A stretch of 35,470 nucleotides of DNA. It comes from Atribacterota bacterium. Lineage in GTDB: Bacteria > Atribacterota > Phoenicimicrobiia > Phoenicimicrobiales > Stramentimicrobiaceae. Positions within the stretch are counted from its first letter, which is position 1; the number at the start of each line of letters is the position of its first letter. The position numbers and the translations under genes are program-made. Positions 25,028 to 34,428 of the stretch are shown in pieces. The stretch is from positions 1 to 35,470 of the forward strand of contig JAQVMU010000009.1 in assembly GCA_028703475.1 (NCBI GenBank), in the 5' to 3' direction. Under the pieces are notes generated by a model. That model had not been told where the DNA came from. It was given only the letters and a program-made list of their open reading frames with translations, and made no database searches.

Positions 25028-25087
25028 GCAAGTGGACGAAATGAGACACCCTTAATGCTTTGAGAAATTTTTCCTTCGTCCACTTGC
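25028..25087 (-). repeat. Intercistronic 13-bp inverted repeat after the sugar-binding-protein gene
   Basis: Arms GCAAGTGGACGAA (25028-25040) and its perfect complement (25075-25087), separated by 34 bases, in the 247-bp gap between the binding-protein and ATPase genes. GC-richer than its surroundings. It is not followed by a U-run. Likely an mRNA-stabilising or partial-attenuation hairpin. The long loop could contain a second fold. Nothing else was seen in the gap. Confidence 0.55.
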
Positions 25088-25139
25088 CATTTTAAGTCAA
25101 GGATACAAAATTTCTTATTAAATCAGATTCTAATTATTT

Positions 25140-26228
25140 TTAGTCTAATCCGGTAAACTCAGAGGCATCCCAATAACCGGACTCTATTATTGCTTCTTTA
25201 ACATTACCCTGGTCTACTGCAATAACTTCAGAAGGCTTTGCAGGAACATCGATTCTTCCATTATTGTAGGTATGAGTAGCTACCGGAACACCGCCTTCCA
25301 GGAATATTACTGCTGCATCACTGGCATCCTGCACTAATGTTCTAACGTCCTTTAGGACTGTCATTGACTGTTTACCATCAATAATATACTGAACTGAAGG
25401 TATTTCAGCATCCTGACCGGTACTAACATAACTGGTTACATCTGTATCATCAGCAAAGGCATCAGAAATAGCTCTGGAAGTTCCATCATTAGGTGCCAGT
25501 ATAAAAACATCTCCCTTGTCTTCAGCACTGGCAACAGTTAGATTGGCCTCAGCAAGATTCTTTGCCGTAGTGAAGTCCCATTCAGTAGTAATCTGACCCA
25601 GGATTTCTCCCATTTCGGCACGAGTAAGCTGGGCTTTATCCTGTAATTCAATTGCCTTACTTGAATTCTTAATTACAAAAGTACCATCAGCTATCTTAGG
25701 TTGCAAAACATTCCATGCACCTTCAAAGAAAAGGAAAGAATTATTGTCGGTAGCAGCACCGGCATACAGATAAAGGGGGTTTCCGCTTCCGGTAGCTTTG
25801 TCAACCAAATACTGAGCTTGAGCTGCTCCAACTGCAATACTGTCAAAGGTTACATAGTAATCAACTGATTCAGTCTCGAGAATCAACCGGTCATAAGAAA
25901 TAACCTTTAAACCAGCTTCCCTTGCCTCATCTGCTGAGGCGGCAGCGGCAGTTGCATCATGAGGACAAATTATTAGTATTTTTGCACCTTTGGTAATTAA
26001 TGCCTCAACATTTTCTTTTTCTCTTGCAGAAGAGCCCTGACTAAAGAGAATCTCAGCACTATAACCGGCAGTTTCCAGCGCATCATTAAATCGTGCTTCA
26101 TCCTGTATCCATCTGGGTTCATCCTTGGTAGGAAGGACAATACCAACTTCAACTGGTTGCGCAAAAGAAAAACTAACAATTGAAGAAACAAATATCAGAA
26201 CTAAAATCCAAAGAATTGACTTTTTCAT
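25140..26228 (-). CDS. CUT2-type sugar ABC substrate-binding protein
   Basis: 362 residues with a signal peptide (cleavage after SFA at about 23) and a type I periplasmic binding fold of the XylF/ChvE class. Landmarks: VEVGIVLPTKDEPRWIQDEA, LIICPHDATAAAASADEA, VISYDRLI, YYVTFDSIAVGAAQAQYL, FILAPNDGTSRAISDAF and STGQDAE. The SYDRLI and GxxAAQxL elements resemble ChvE and XylF, which bind aldopentoses or related sugars. No lipobox. Start ATG 26228 follows AAAAAGGAGAG. It begins the uptake operon and has its own promoter overlapping the upstream gene's end. Confidence 0.92.
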   Translation of the reverse strand: MKKSILWILVLIFVSSIVSFSFAQPVEVGIVLPTKDEPRWIQDEARFNDALETAGYSAEILFSQGSSAREKENVEALITKGAKILIICPHDATAAAASADEAREAGLKVISYDRLILETESVDYYVTFDSIAVGAAQAQYLVDKATGSGNPLYLYAGAATDNNSFLFFEGAWNVLQPKIADGTFVIKNSSKAIELQDKAQLTRAEMGEILGQITTEWDFTTAKNLAEANLTVASAEDKGDVFILAPNDGTSRAISDAFADDTDVTSYVSTGQDAEIPSVQYIIDGKQSMTVLKDVRTLVQDASDAAVIFLEGGVPVATHTYNNGRIDVPAKPSEVIAVDQGNVKEAIIESGYWDASEFTGLD

Positions 26229-26363
26229 TTTTTTCTCTCCTTTTTAAATTTATTAATTGTTTTCTGTTGGTAAAATTGATTGTGAGTGTTCCGGTATATC
26301 ACCACCTCTCTTTTTCATATTCAATAAATCCATAGTAAATTGTTAAAAGCAAACCCTTTATTT

Positions 26364-26392
26364 ATGATATATTTACCTGATTTTAAAGTCAA
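26364..26392 (-). promoter_or_regulatory. Promoter of the CUT2 sugar-uptake operon
   Basis: On the minus strand TTGACT (26392-26387), a 17-bp spacer and TATCAT (26369-26364). The -35 lies inside the last codons of the Gfo/Idh/MocA gene (stop at 26389). It gives a leader of about 130 nt that includes an orphan SD at 26310-26298. Confidence 0.6.
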
Positions 26393-27543
26393 ATTTTTAT
26401 CCACTTATCTGTTGACTGATTACTTTTTATAACTGCCTCAACAAAAGAAAGTCCTGTTATTCCTTCTTCTATGCCGGGGAAATCCCAACCGCTCTCCCCG
26501 CCGGGGCATGAATGCTGATTATCCTTATGACAGCGTATTGCCTTAAATACTGCGGCATATATATTTGCAAATGCACAGATAAAACCTTCCGGGTGTCCTG
26601 GTGGAAAATTAGATGCGTTTAGTGCATCCTTACATAATGCAGAAATGCCTTTTTTAAATATAGTGGTGGTACCGTCTGAATTCATCATTTCTAACACTTC
26701 TGGAAATTCTTGATCCCAGGATAGACCAGCCTTGTCTCCGTATATTTTTATTCGAAGAGCATTTCCTTCTCCTGTTGAAACCTGAGAAGCATGAAGCAGG
26801 CCATTGACCATATTATTAAATTTAATAAGTACTGTACCATTATCTTCAAGTTGATTTCCCGGTATAGCAGATTCAAGGTCAGCACATACCCTCTGAGGAA
26901 TTAAACCGGTAATAGTTTGAACAAGGTTAATAGCATGAGTCCCGATATCTATCATGGTATTGGAGGGACCGGAGATAGCAGGATCAAGGTGCCAGGTTTT
27001 AAATGTCTGTGGATTATTAATAAGTGGAGAGAGCCATCCCTGGTTATAGCTGACTATTATATTTATTATTTTGCCCAACCTGCCTGATTTAACCAAATAC
27101 CTGGCTTGTTTAATCATCGGATAACCTGTATATCCATGAGTCAAAGCTAAAACCATTCCTGTTTTTTTCTGAATATTTTTGATTTCCAGGCATTCAGCAA
27201 GAGAAATTCCCATGGGTTTATCAGTTATTACATGAAAACCATTCTCTAAAAATGCTTTTATCATATTGTAATGCAGAAAATTGGGAGTTGCAATTATTAC
27301 AAATTCAATTCTCTTTTCATGTGGAAGACTGTTTTCATTTTCAATCATCCTGGAATAATCACAATATATTCTATCTCTTTCAATTCCCAGCTCCAAACCA
27401 CGCTGCAGGCACTCGTCAGGGTTATTTGAAAAGACACCTGACTTTATCTCTGCTTCATTGTAAAAATTGGCTGCTACTCTATGTGTAAATCCTATAAAAG
27501 AAGTTTTTCCTGCTCCGATTATTCCTCCAAATAGTTTATCCAT
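26389..27543 (-). CDS. Gfo/Idh/MocA family NAD(P)-dependent sugar dehydrogenase
   Basis: 384 residues. N-terminal Rossmann domain with GGIIGAGKTSFIG (5-17) and the family's HRVAANF segment, the FVIIATPNFLHYNMIKAFLENG region and the catalytic-region motif TDKPMG, in place of the usual EKP. The C-terminal alpha/beta domain has DIGTHAINL, corresponding to the DxGxH catalytic His and Asp. Such enzymes oxidise inositols, sugar acids or amino sugars. Just upstream of a CUT2 importer, so it probably acts on the imported sugar. CTAAGGAGG 7 nt before the ATG is a strong SD. Confidence 0.92.
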   Translation of the reverse strand: MDKLFGGIIGAGKTSFIGFTHRVAANFYNEAEIKSGVFSNNPDECLQRGLELGIERDRIYCDYSRMIENENSLPHEKRIEFVIIATPNFLHYNMIKAFLENGFHVITDKPMGISLAECLEIKNIQKKTGMVLALTHGYTGYPMIKQARYLVKSGRLGKIINIIVSYNQGWLSPLINNPQTFKTWHLDPAISGPSNTMIDIGTHAINLVQTITGLIPQRVCADLESAIPGNQLEDNGTVLIKFNNMVNGLLHASQVSTGEGNALRIKIYGDKAGLSWDQEFPEVLEMMNSDGTTTIFKKGISALCKDALNASNFPPGHPEGFICAFANIYAAVFKAIRCHKDNQHSCPGGESGWDFPGIEEGITGLSFVEAVIKSNQSTDKWIKI

Positions 27544-27640
27544 AGTGAACCTCCTTAGACAAAGCTACTCAGGGTCAATAATTTTACAAATTTTTTGCAG
27601 TTTAATGAATTGCTGTAGATATTGTATCTTTTTACTTAAT

Positions 27641-27668
27641 ATTATATATTAAAAATGTTTATGTACAA
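27641..27668 (-). promoter_or_regulatory. Promoter of the Gfo/Idh/MocA gene
   Basis: On the minus strand TTGTAC (27668-27663), a 16-bp spacer and TATAAT (27646-27641), about 98 bp before the ATG. No other signal seen in this 210-bp gap. Confidence 0.5.
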
Positions 27669-27753
27669 AAGTTTTTTTCTGACAAATGCAATAGGAATAC
27701 TAAAAAGCCTCATTTTTTAACTGAAAATAAAGAGCATAAAGGATCAACAAATA

Positions 27754-29658
27754 CTACTGATTTATATCTTTTTCTAAACCTATAACCGCAAATTGGCTAT
27801 TATATAAATCCGCATAAAAACCATTTTTTTGCAATAACTCTTTGTGGGTTCCTTTTTCAACAATATCTCCTTTATCCATAACCAAAATTAAATCTGCTCC
27901 CTGAATCGTAGATAAACGGTGGGCGATTACAAAGCTCGTTTTTCCTTCCATCAGGGAGAGCATGGCATTTTGAATATGTAATTCTGTTCTGGTATCAACA
28001 CTGCTGGTTGCTTCATCAAGAATCAATACAGATGGTTTTGATAATATTGCCCTGGCGATGGTCAGCAATTGTTTTTGGCCTTGAGACAGATTACTCGCTT
28101 CTTCATCAATAACTGTATCATATCCAAGGGGAAGTGTCTTGATGAAATGGTCTGCATAAGCAAGCTTTGCTGCCTTGATTACCTGTTCCTCTGTAGAATC
28201 AATTTGGCCGTAGGCGATATTTTCCTTGATACTTCCTTTAAACAGCCAGGTATCTTGCAGAACCATCCCAAAAATATCTCGCAAGTTAGCCCTTTTCATA
28301 TCAAGTATATTTTTTTCATCAACAGTTATTTTTCCAGCATCAATTTCATAAAAACGCATTAATAAATTTACTAAGGTCGTCTTTCCTGCACCAGTTGGGC
28401 CAACAATGGCAATTATCTGACCTTTTTTAGCTTTAAAACTCATATCTTTGATTATTGTCTTGTTTTTATCATACCCAAACTTAACATGATTAAATTCAAT
28501 ATTTCCCTGTGGTTTACTTAAAATTACCGGGTTTTCTGCCTCAGGAATTTGCTCTTTTTCATCAAGGACTTCAAAAACCCTTTCAGCAGCGGCTATTGTT
28601 GATTGAATAATGTTAGCAATATTTGCTGCCTGGACAATAGGATGAGTGAACTGCCTGGAGTACTGGAGGAAAGCCTGTACATTACCAATAGTAATAGTGC
28701 CCCTGGCTACTGCAATTCCACCGAGAATAACAATAAAGACATAACTAATATTGCTTATGGCAATCATTAGTGGCATAATCATTCCGGATATAAATTGTGC
28801 TTTCCAACCAGCATCATATAGCTTATCGTTCAGCCCGCTGAATTTTTTAATTGATTTTTTCTCATAGTTGAATGCTTTTACAATTTTATGACCGGTATAC
28901 ATTTCCTCTACATGACCGTTCAATTGACCTAATATCTTTTGTTGTCTTGCAAAATGCCTCTGTGACTTTCCGGCAATAACCCTGGTTACAAAGAAACTTG
29001 CCGGTAAGACAAAAAGTGTTATTAATGTTAACATCGGACTTATGGTCAGCATCATGATAAAAATTCCTACTAATGAAACTATTGAGGTGATTAATTGGGT
29101 AATACTCTGCTGAAGGGTATTACTGATTGTATCAATGTCATTAGTAACCCGGCTCAGTATTTCTCCATGAGTTCTACTGTCAAAGTAACTTAGCTGCAAA
29201 CGGGTCAGCTTATGACTGATTTCCTTTCTCATATCATAAACAGTCTTTTGAGTAACATCTACCATCAGATAATGCTGTAGATAGGTAAAAAGTGCATTAA
29301 GAATATATAAAGATATTAAAATAAAAATAATATTAAATATATAGGGAAAATCAATAACTGCACCGGGAACATTTTGTAGTTTAAGGAGAAACCCTTCAAA
29401 TAGTTTGGTAGTTGCCCTGCCCATCACTTTGGGACTTATAATAATGAAAACAGAACTGGCGATAGCCGCAAAAAAGGTGATGCTGATTTTTACATTATGT
29501 GGTTTTAAATAACTAACCAGTCTCAACAAAGTGCCTTTAAAATCTTTGGGTTTTTCAACTGGTGTAGTCAAGCCGGAATGACCTCCCGGACCACGACCAA
29601 GGCCTCTTGCAGAAATACCTGGTTTTCTCTGTTTTTCACTCATTCTTTTTTTCCTCAT
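27754..29658 (-). CDS. Heterodimeric ABC exporter subunit, catalytic site partner
   Basis: 634 residues: a six-helix transmembrane domain followed by a nucleotide-binding domain. Walker A GPTGAGKTT, Walker B VLILDEATSS with catalytic Glu549, H-loop His580. Its ABC signature is LSQGQKQ, a change from LSGGQ. The partner gene carries the reverse pattern, so the pair gives one canonical and one degenerate ATP site as in TM287/288 and BmrCD. A 50-residue N-terminal cytoplasmic tail, rich in Gly and Arg, precedes the first helix. Start ATG 29658 overlaps the stop region of the upstream gene; ATG 29643 (Met6) is an alternative. Substrate unknown: drugs or lipids. Confidence 0.93.
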   Translation of the reverse strand: MRKKRMSEKQRKPGISARGLGRGPGGHSGLTTPVEKPKDFKGTLLRLVSYLKPHNVKISITFFAAIASSVFIIISPKVMGRATTKLFEGFLLKLQNVPGAVIDFPYIFNIIFILISLYILNALFTYLQHYLMVDVTQKTVYDMRKEISHKLTRLQLSYFDSRTHGEILSRVTNDIDTISNTLQQSITQLITSIVSLVGIFIMMLTISPMLTLITLFVLPASFFVTRVIAGKSQRHFARQQKILGQLNGHVEEMYTGHKIVKAFNYEKKSIKKFSGLNDKLYDAGWKAQFISGMIMPLMIAISNISYVFIVILGGIAVARGTITIGNVQAFLQYSRQFTHPIVQAANIANIIQSTIAAAERVFEVLDEKEQIPEAENPVILSKPQGNIEFNHVKFGYDKNKTIIKDMSFKAKKGQIIAIVGPTGAGKTTLVNLLMRFYEIDAGKITVDEKNILDMKRANLRDIFGMVLQDTWLFKGSIKENIAYGQIDSTEEQVIKAAKLAYADHFIKTLPLGYDTVIDEEASNLSQGQKQLLTIARAILSKPSVLILDEATSSVDTRTELHIQNAMLSLMEGKTSFVIAHRLSTIQGADLILVMDKGDIVEKGTHKELLQKNGFYADLYNSQFAVIGLEKDINQ

Positions 29659-31425
29659 TTACCTCTGTGATACAACTATCTCTTTATATACTGCACATGT
29701 TTTCATTAAATCATGATGTTTGCCTATACCGGATATCTGACCTTCATCTAAAACTACAATCTGATCAGCATTCATTACTGTAGTAACCCTTTGGGCAATA
29801 ATTAGTACAGTTTTATTCTTTGTTTCAACAAGCAATTTATTACGTAATTTTGCTTCTGTTTTAAAGTCAAGCGCAGAAAAACTATCATCAAAAATGTAAA
29901 TATCAGGTTTCTTCGCCAAAGCCCTGGCTATGGCTATTCTTTGCTTTTGTCCTCCGGACAAATTGCTTCCACCCTGGCTAATCATTGAATTATAGCCATC
30001 AGACATATTATTAATAAAATCAGAAGCCTGGGCAATCTCAGCTGCCTTGATAATCTCATCACCAGATATGTTATTATTTCCAAAACTGATGTTTTCTTTT
30101 ACGGTTCCAGTGAATAAAATAGCCTTCTGAGGCACTATTCCAATCCTGTTGCGTAATTCAATCTGGGGTAGTTCTCTTATATCTATGCCATCAATCATAA
30201 CACTTCCTCTTGTTGCATCATAAAATCTTGGAATAAGATTTATTAAAGTTGTCTTCCCTGAACCGGTACTTCCGATAATAGCAGTAACTTCTCCTGGTTT
30301 TGCTTTAAAGGAAATATTTTTAATAGCAAATTCTTCACAACCCTGATAACAAAAACAGACATTCTCAAATTCAATATTTCCTCTTTCTTTATTATCTGTA
30401 ACATTGTTTCTGACAATTTTATCTCCATTATCTTTTTCATTTTTTGAATATTCCCTGCCTGATAGATCCAGATCTTTAATCTTTGGTTCAATATCCAAAA
30501 CTTCATTAATCCTTATCGCTGATACCGCTGCTCTGGGTATCATTATAAATATCATGGAAACCATAATCAGGGAAAACATAATCTGTGTAGCATATTGAAT
30601 AAATGCCATTAAATCCCCTACCTGCATATTACCGCTATCGATTCTGATACTCCCCTGCCATAGAATAGCCACAATAGTAAGATTAAGAATCAGTGTCATA
30701 AGTGGCATTAATGCAGACATTAGTATATTGACCTTTTTGGTAGTATTTGTTAAGTCATAATTAGTATTATCAAAACGACTTTTTTCATATTCTTCCCGAT
30801 TAAAAGCCCTTATAACCCGGATACCTGTTAAATATTCTCTGAGCACTAAATTCAACCTGTCAACTTTATTCTGCATGGATTTAAAAAGTGTTGTACTTTT
30901 TTTTGCAACCAGAAAAATAATTATTGTTAAAACAGGAAGGATCCCAATCAATAATAATGCTAATTGGGCATTCCTGGATACTGCCATTATTATGCCGCCA
31001 ATAAAAAGAAGTGGTGCTCTTAAAAACATTCTAAGCATTGTCACTGCTAATCGCTGAATCTGGGTAATATCATTAGTAGTCCTTACAATAAGGGAGGCAG
31101 TGCCTTTTTCATTGAACTCTTCCAGGGAGAAACTTTCCACTTTTGTGAACACCATTGAACGAAGGTCTTTAGCAAACCCGGCAGAAACTCTTGCCGATAA
31201 GTAGCTTCCAATAAGAGAGCCGGTCATTGCTATGATAGCAACAATAATCATAACCCCACCAACTCTTATAATATAACCGATATCCTGATTAACAACACCT
31301 GTATCGACCACATCTGCCATCAATGTAGGTAAAAATAATTCTGCAATAGCTTGCAAAAAAACAAAACAAATAATTCCAAGTACTGAAAGCCAGTAAGGTT
31401 TTAAATTTTTTAACAACTTAAGCAA
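29659..31425 (-). CDS. Heterodimeric ABC exporter subunit, degenerate site partner
   Basis: 588 residues: transmembrane domain about 1-320, nucleotide-binding domain about 345-588. Walker A GSTGSGKTT and canonical signature LSGGQKQR are intact. In Walker B the catalytic Glu is replaced by Asp (IYIFDDSFSALD, Asp514), and the H-loop histidine is Gln545 (IIAQRV). This is the degenerate half of a TM287-like exporter. An unusual charged linker rich in Asn and Lys joins the two domains. Start is TTG at 31425 behind GGAGAG with 6-nt spacing. Its stop is directly followed by the partner's ATG, so the two are coupled. Confidence 0.93.
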   Translation of the reverse strand: MLKLLKNLKPYWLSVLGIICFVFLQAIAELFLPTLMADVVDTGVVNQDIGYIIRVGGVMIIVAIIAMTGSLIGSYLSARVSAGFAKDLRSMVFTKVESFSLEEFNEKGTASLIVRTTNDITQIQRLAVTMLRMFLRAPLLFIGGIIMAVSRNAQLALLLIGILPVLTIIIFLVAKKSTTLFKSMQNKVDRLNLVLREYLTGIRVIRAFNREEYEKSRFDNTNYDLTNTTKKVNILMSALMPLMTLILNLTIVAILWQGSIRIDSGNMQVGDLMAFIQYATQIMFSLIMVSMIFIMIPRAAVSAIRINEVLDIEPKIKDLDLSGREYSKNEKDNGDKIVRNNVTDNKERGNIEFENVCFCYQGCEEFAIKNISFKAKPGEVTAIIGSTGSGKTTLINLIPRFYDATRGSVMIDGIDIRELPQIELRNRIGIVPQKAILFTGTVKENISFGNNNISGDEIIKAAEIAQASDFINNMSDGYNSMISQGGSNLSGGQKQRIAIARALAKKPDIYIFDDSFSALDFKTEAKLRNKLLVETKNKTVLIIAQRVTTVMNADQIVVLDEGQISGIGKHHDLMKTCAVYKEIVVSQR

Positions 31426-31519
31426 TATTATCTCTCCGGTATATAATTTTAATTTTTAAAATTATAATATATAATGCCTTTTAGATATTTTATAAATATA
31501 GATATGAAAAATCTACCAT

Positions 31520-31548
31520 AAAATACACTTTTTTCTTTTCTTTGTAAA
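31520..31548 (-). promoter_or_regulatory. Candidate promoter of the ABC exporter pair
   Basis: On the minus strand TTTACA (31548-31543), a 17-bp spacer and TATTTT (31525-31520). About 95 bp before the TTG start. An AT-only 11-bp hairpin (TATAATTTTAA/TTAAAATTATA) lies between it and the gene. Confidence 0.35.
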
Positions 31549-31607
31549 GCAATAAAAATATTCGGTGGGAAAAATTATAAATATTGGGAAATAAGTAAAA
31601 TCCCATT

Positions 31608-33278
31608 TTATTTATTTGTAAATCTCGCTCCGATAAAATTGACAAGAGCAACAAGAGTCGTGGACAAAACAATCATTATAATACCTAATGCAGAGAGCCT
31701 TCCCCACAGCCCATCATTGGCAAAACGAAGAATCTGAACAGCCAGAACCTCAGTTCCTGGCCTGGACAGAACTACTGAAAGAGTCAATTCACGTAAAAAC
31801 ATAGTAGACATAAGAACCCATGAAGAAACAATACCCGGGATCAGTAGGGGAACTATAATTCTCCACATAGTAGTAAGCGGTTTTGCTCCACAAACCATAG
31901 AGGATTCCTCGAGATGTTTGTGTATCTGTACAAAAGCACTGCTTAAGGGACGTATGCCATATGGGAGATAAGTGGCAATATAACCTATTAGTAAGGCCCA
32001 GATAGTAGCATAAATGGGGGTGCGAACAAAGAACCACATGAATCCTACTCCGATAACAATGCCAGGAAAAGAAAAAGATAAGAAGCTTAATGACTCCAAC
32101 AAGCCGGATGCTTTTGTTCTTATCTTTACAATAGTATATGCTACAAAGATAGACAAAACCACTCCAAGGGTGGCTCCAAAAACACCCAGGAACAGGCTAT
32201 TTTTTAATGATAAAAGTGAAATAGGATCACTGATAACATCAGACCAGTGATTCAAATTCATCATGGAAAAAGCCCTGGAGCTTGGTACCATAGCATACGG
32301 GGTTAATGAAGTATATATTAAAACCAGAACCGGAAGTACAATTAGAACAAACATTAGAATACCAAGAATAACAAATAAAGGTATTTTTGCCTTTTTAAGT
32401 TCAATTACTGTAGGCCTATACCCACGGCTGGAAATAGTAACGTATTTTTCACTTGCTGAAGTCATATATCTATATATATAAATAAGGGTTACTGATGTAA
32501 CTAAAACACTCATCCCTATAGCTGCAGCTTTACCATAATCCACTGCAAATCCTATTGATATTGTCCGGTAAATATGAGTTGACAAAACATAAATTCTTCC
32601 TGGCATACCAATTACAGATGGCACAGCAAAGGATGCCATACAACGAACAATACATAGAATAAATGAAGCCAGTATTGCTGGTTTCAGAACCGGTAGGGTT
32701 ATTCTAAATAAAGTCTGTCCGCTATTTGCACCAAATACCCGGGAAGATTCTTCTAAATTTACATCAAAAGAAGCCATCGCCGGTGCAATGATAAGATAAG
32801 CTATTGGCATGTCAAGCAATCCTTCAACTAACATCATTCCCCAGAGGGAATAAATATTAAGAGGAGAACTTTCCAGCGAAAATAGCTGTTTTAGTATAAG
32901 ATTTAATATACCATTAGATGGATTTAATAATAATACCCAGCTAACTGAAAAAAGTATGTGTGGAATCATCATAGGTGTAATAGAAATAATTTTAAATAAA
33001 AATTTACAGGGGATATCTGTCCTGTTGTTCAGATAAGCCAAAAATAAGGCTAATACTGTAGCAACTACTGCAGCACCGACTACAAAGATTATTGTATTAA
33101 TAATAATCTTTGAAAAAGCTGGATCAGTATATGCTGAAATATATTTTTCCAGCGTAAAAGAACCGAAAGCACTGAGTCCTTCGGAAAAGCTGCCGAAGAT
33201 AAGCATTATAACTGGAGAGACTGTTAAAAAGCCAACAATTAGAATTAAAACTATTGTTAATTTGGGAGTTTTTTTCAT
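31608..33278 (-). CDS. Fused two-domain ABC permease (Fe3+/phosphonate/polyamine type)
   Basis: About 556 residues and 12 membrane helices: two BPD_transp_1 domains in one polypeptide. Each half has an EAA loop: EESSRVFGANSGQTLFRITL in the first and EESSMVCGAKPLTTMWRIIV in the second. This is the FbpB/AfuB/ThiP-like arrangement. Start ATG 33278 is chosen because GGGGAA (33290-33285) lies 6 nt upstream; the frame opens 27 bp earlier inside the ATPase gene. It is the last gene of a three-gene importer. Confidence 0.93.
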   Translation of the reverse strand: MKKTPKLTIVLILIVGFLTVSPVIMLIFGSFSEGLSAFGSFTLEKYISAYTDPAFSKIIINTIIFVVGAAVVATVLALFLAYLNNRTDIPCKFLFKIISITPMMIPHILFSVSWVLLLNPSNGILNLILKQLFSLESSPLNIYSLWGMMLVEGLLDMPIAYLIIAPAMASFDVNLEESSRVFGANSGQTLFRITLPVLKPAILASFILCIVRCMASFAVPSVIGMPGRIYVLSTHIYRTISIGFAVDYGKAAAIGMSVLVTSVTLIYIYRYMTSASEKYVTISSRGYRPTVIELKKAKIPLFVILGILMFVLIVLPVLVLIYTSLTPYAMVPSSRAFSMMNLNHWSDVISDPISLLSLKNSLFLGVFGATLGVVLSIFVAYTIVKIRTKASGLLESLSFLSFSFPGIVIGVGFMWFFVRTPIYATIWALLIGYIATYLPYGIRPLSSAFVQIHKHLEESSMVCGAKPLTTMWRIIVPLLIPGIVSSWVLMSTMFLRELTLSVVLSRPGTEVLAVQILRFANDGLWGRLSALGIIMIVLSTTLVALVNFIGARFTNK

Positions 33279-33291
33279 TATTGGTTCCCCG

Positions 33292-34380
33292 TTAAACCGA
33301 AACAAGAAGACAGTGTTCCGGGCTTACATTGAATTCCACCACATCGCCTTTTTTTAATAAGGTTTCAGGTTTTATTTTTACCATGAGGATTTCATCTCCA
33401 ACTTTTATTTCTCCCTCATATGCTTCACCAATAAAAACAAGTGTTTCTATTGTGCCTTTGAGAATATTCTGCCCTACAATCTCTTTTTTATCTTCCTTTA
33501 AGTAAATAAATTCTGGTCTGATACATAATACAACTTCACTTCCCTCAGGGAAATCACGTTTCTGGCAGATAAAACTACCCATCTGGGTATCAACAACCGT
33601 TCTATCATCCTGTTGGGATTTTACTACCGCTTTAATAAGATTGGCTCTACCAATAAAATCTGCCACGAAACGGTGGGACGCATCGAAGTATATTTTTCTT
33701 GGAGAGCCAATCTCTATAATCTTTCCGGAATGCATTACCGCAATTATGTCAGAAAGAGCAAGGGCTTCAATCTGATCATGTGTTACATATACCGCTGTTA
33801 TTTTGAGTTCACTGAGGAAAATTCTTAAATCTTTTCTGGTTTCTTCCCTGAGTTTTGCATCCAAATTACTTAAAGGCTCGTCAAAGAGAATAACTTTTGG
33901 TTCCGCGATTAAAGCTCTGGCAAGGGCTACGCGTTGCTGTTGACCACCTGAAATATTTGTTGCCGGCCTATGTTCAAATCCTTCCAGTTTTACAAACTTC
34001 AAAGTCTTTTCAACACGCTTTCTAATTTCTTCCCTGGGAAGCTTTTGAATTTGAAGGGGATAGGCAACATTATTAAACACATCCATGTGCGGCCAGATTG
34101 CATATGTCTGAAATACCATAGCCAGTCCCCTCTTTTCAACCGGAACATTTATTCCTTTCTTGCTGGACCAAACTACCTCATCGTCAATAATAATCTCACC
34201 AGCATCAGGAATCTCCAGACCTACTATACAGCGAAGCAGGGTAGTTTTGCCACAACCACTAGGTCCGAGTAAAGTAAATATTTTTTTCCCGGGAATTGTA
34301 AGACTTACATTATCCAATGCTTTTATCGTCTTTCCTTCTGAGTAATAATGCTTGCTGACATCTTTAATCTGGATTTCCAC
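33292..34380 (-). CDS. ABC transporter ATPase, PotA/FbpC type with TOBE domain
   Basis: 362 residues. N-terminal nucleotide-binding domain with Walker A GPSGCGKTT (39-47), signature SGGQQQRVALARAL (about 144), Walker B VILFDEPLSNLDA and H-loop VTHDQIEAL. The C-terminal part (about 280-358) is a TOBE regulatory domain, typical of the polyamine/ferric/sulfate/maltose-importer ATPases. Start is GTG at 34380 with GGAGG 6 nt upstream, no ATG being in place. Lies 48 bp after the binding-protein gene. Confidence 0.93.
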   Translation of the reverse strand: MEIQIKDVSKHYYSEGKTIKALDNVSLTIPGKKIFTLLGPSGCGKTTLLRCIVGLEIPDAGEIIIDDEVVWSSKKGINVPVEKRGLAMVFQTYAIWPHMDVFNNVAYPLQIQKLPREEIRKRVEKTLKFVKLEGFEHRPATNISGGQQQRVALARALIAEPKVILFDEPLSNLDAKLREETRKDLRIFLSELKITAVYVTHDQIEALALSDIIAVMHSGKIIEIGSPRKIYFDASHRFVADFIGRANLIKAVVKSQQDDRTVVDTQMGSFICQKRDFPEGSEVVLCIRPEFIYLKEDKKEIVGQNILKGTIETLVFIGEAYEGEIKVGDEILMVKIKPETLLKKGDVVEFNVSPEHCLLVSV

Positions 34381-34428
34381 AGTTATCCTCCTTTGTTTGC
34401 CATTTAACTAATAATGTTTAGTTAATTT

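Noticed and set aside
26226-26308. N-terminal extension of the sugar-binding protein from an in-frame GTG
   Set aside because: The frame is open for 25 codons upstream, but it would bury the signal peptide, and ATG 26228 has its own good SD.
31440-31475. AT-only 11-bp inverted repeat as a terminator
   Set aside because: Stem has no GC pair and lies upstream of a gene; expected by chance in such AT-rich DNA.
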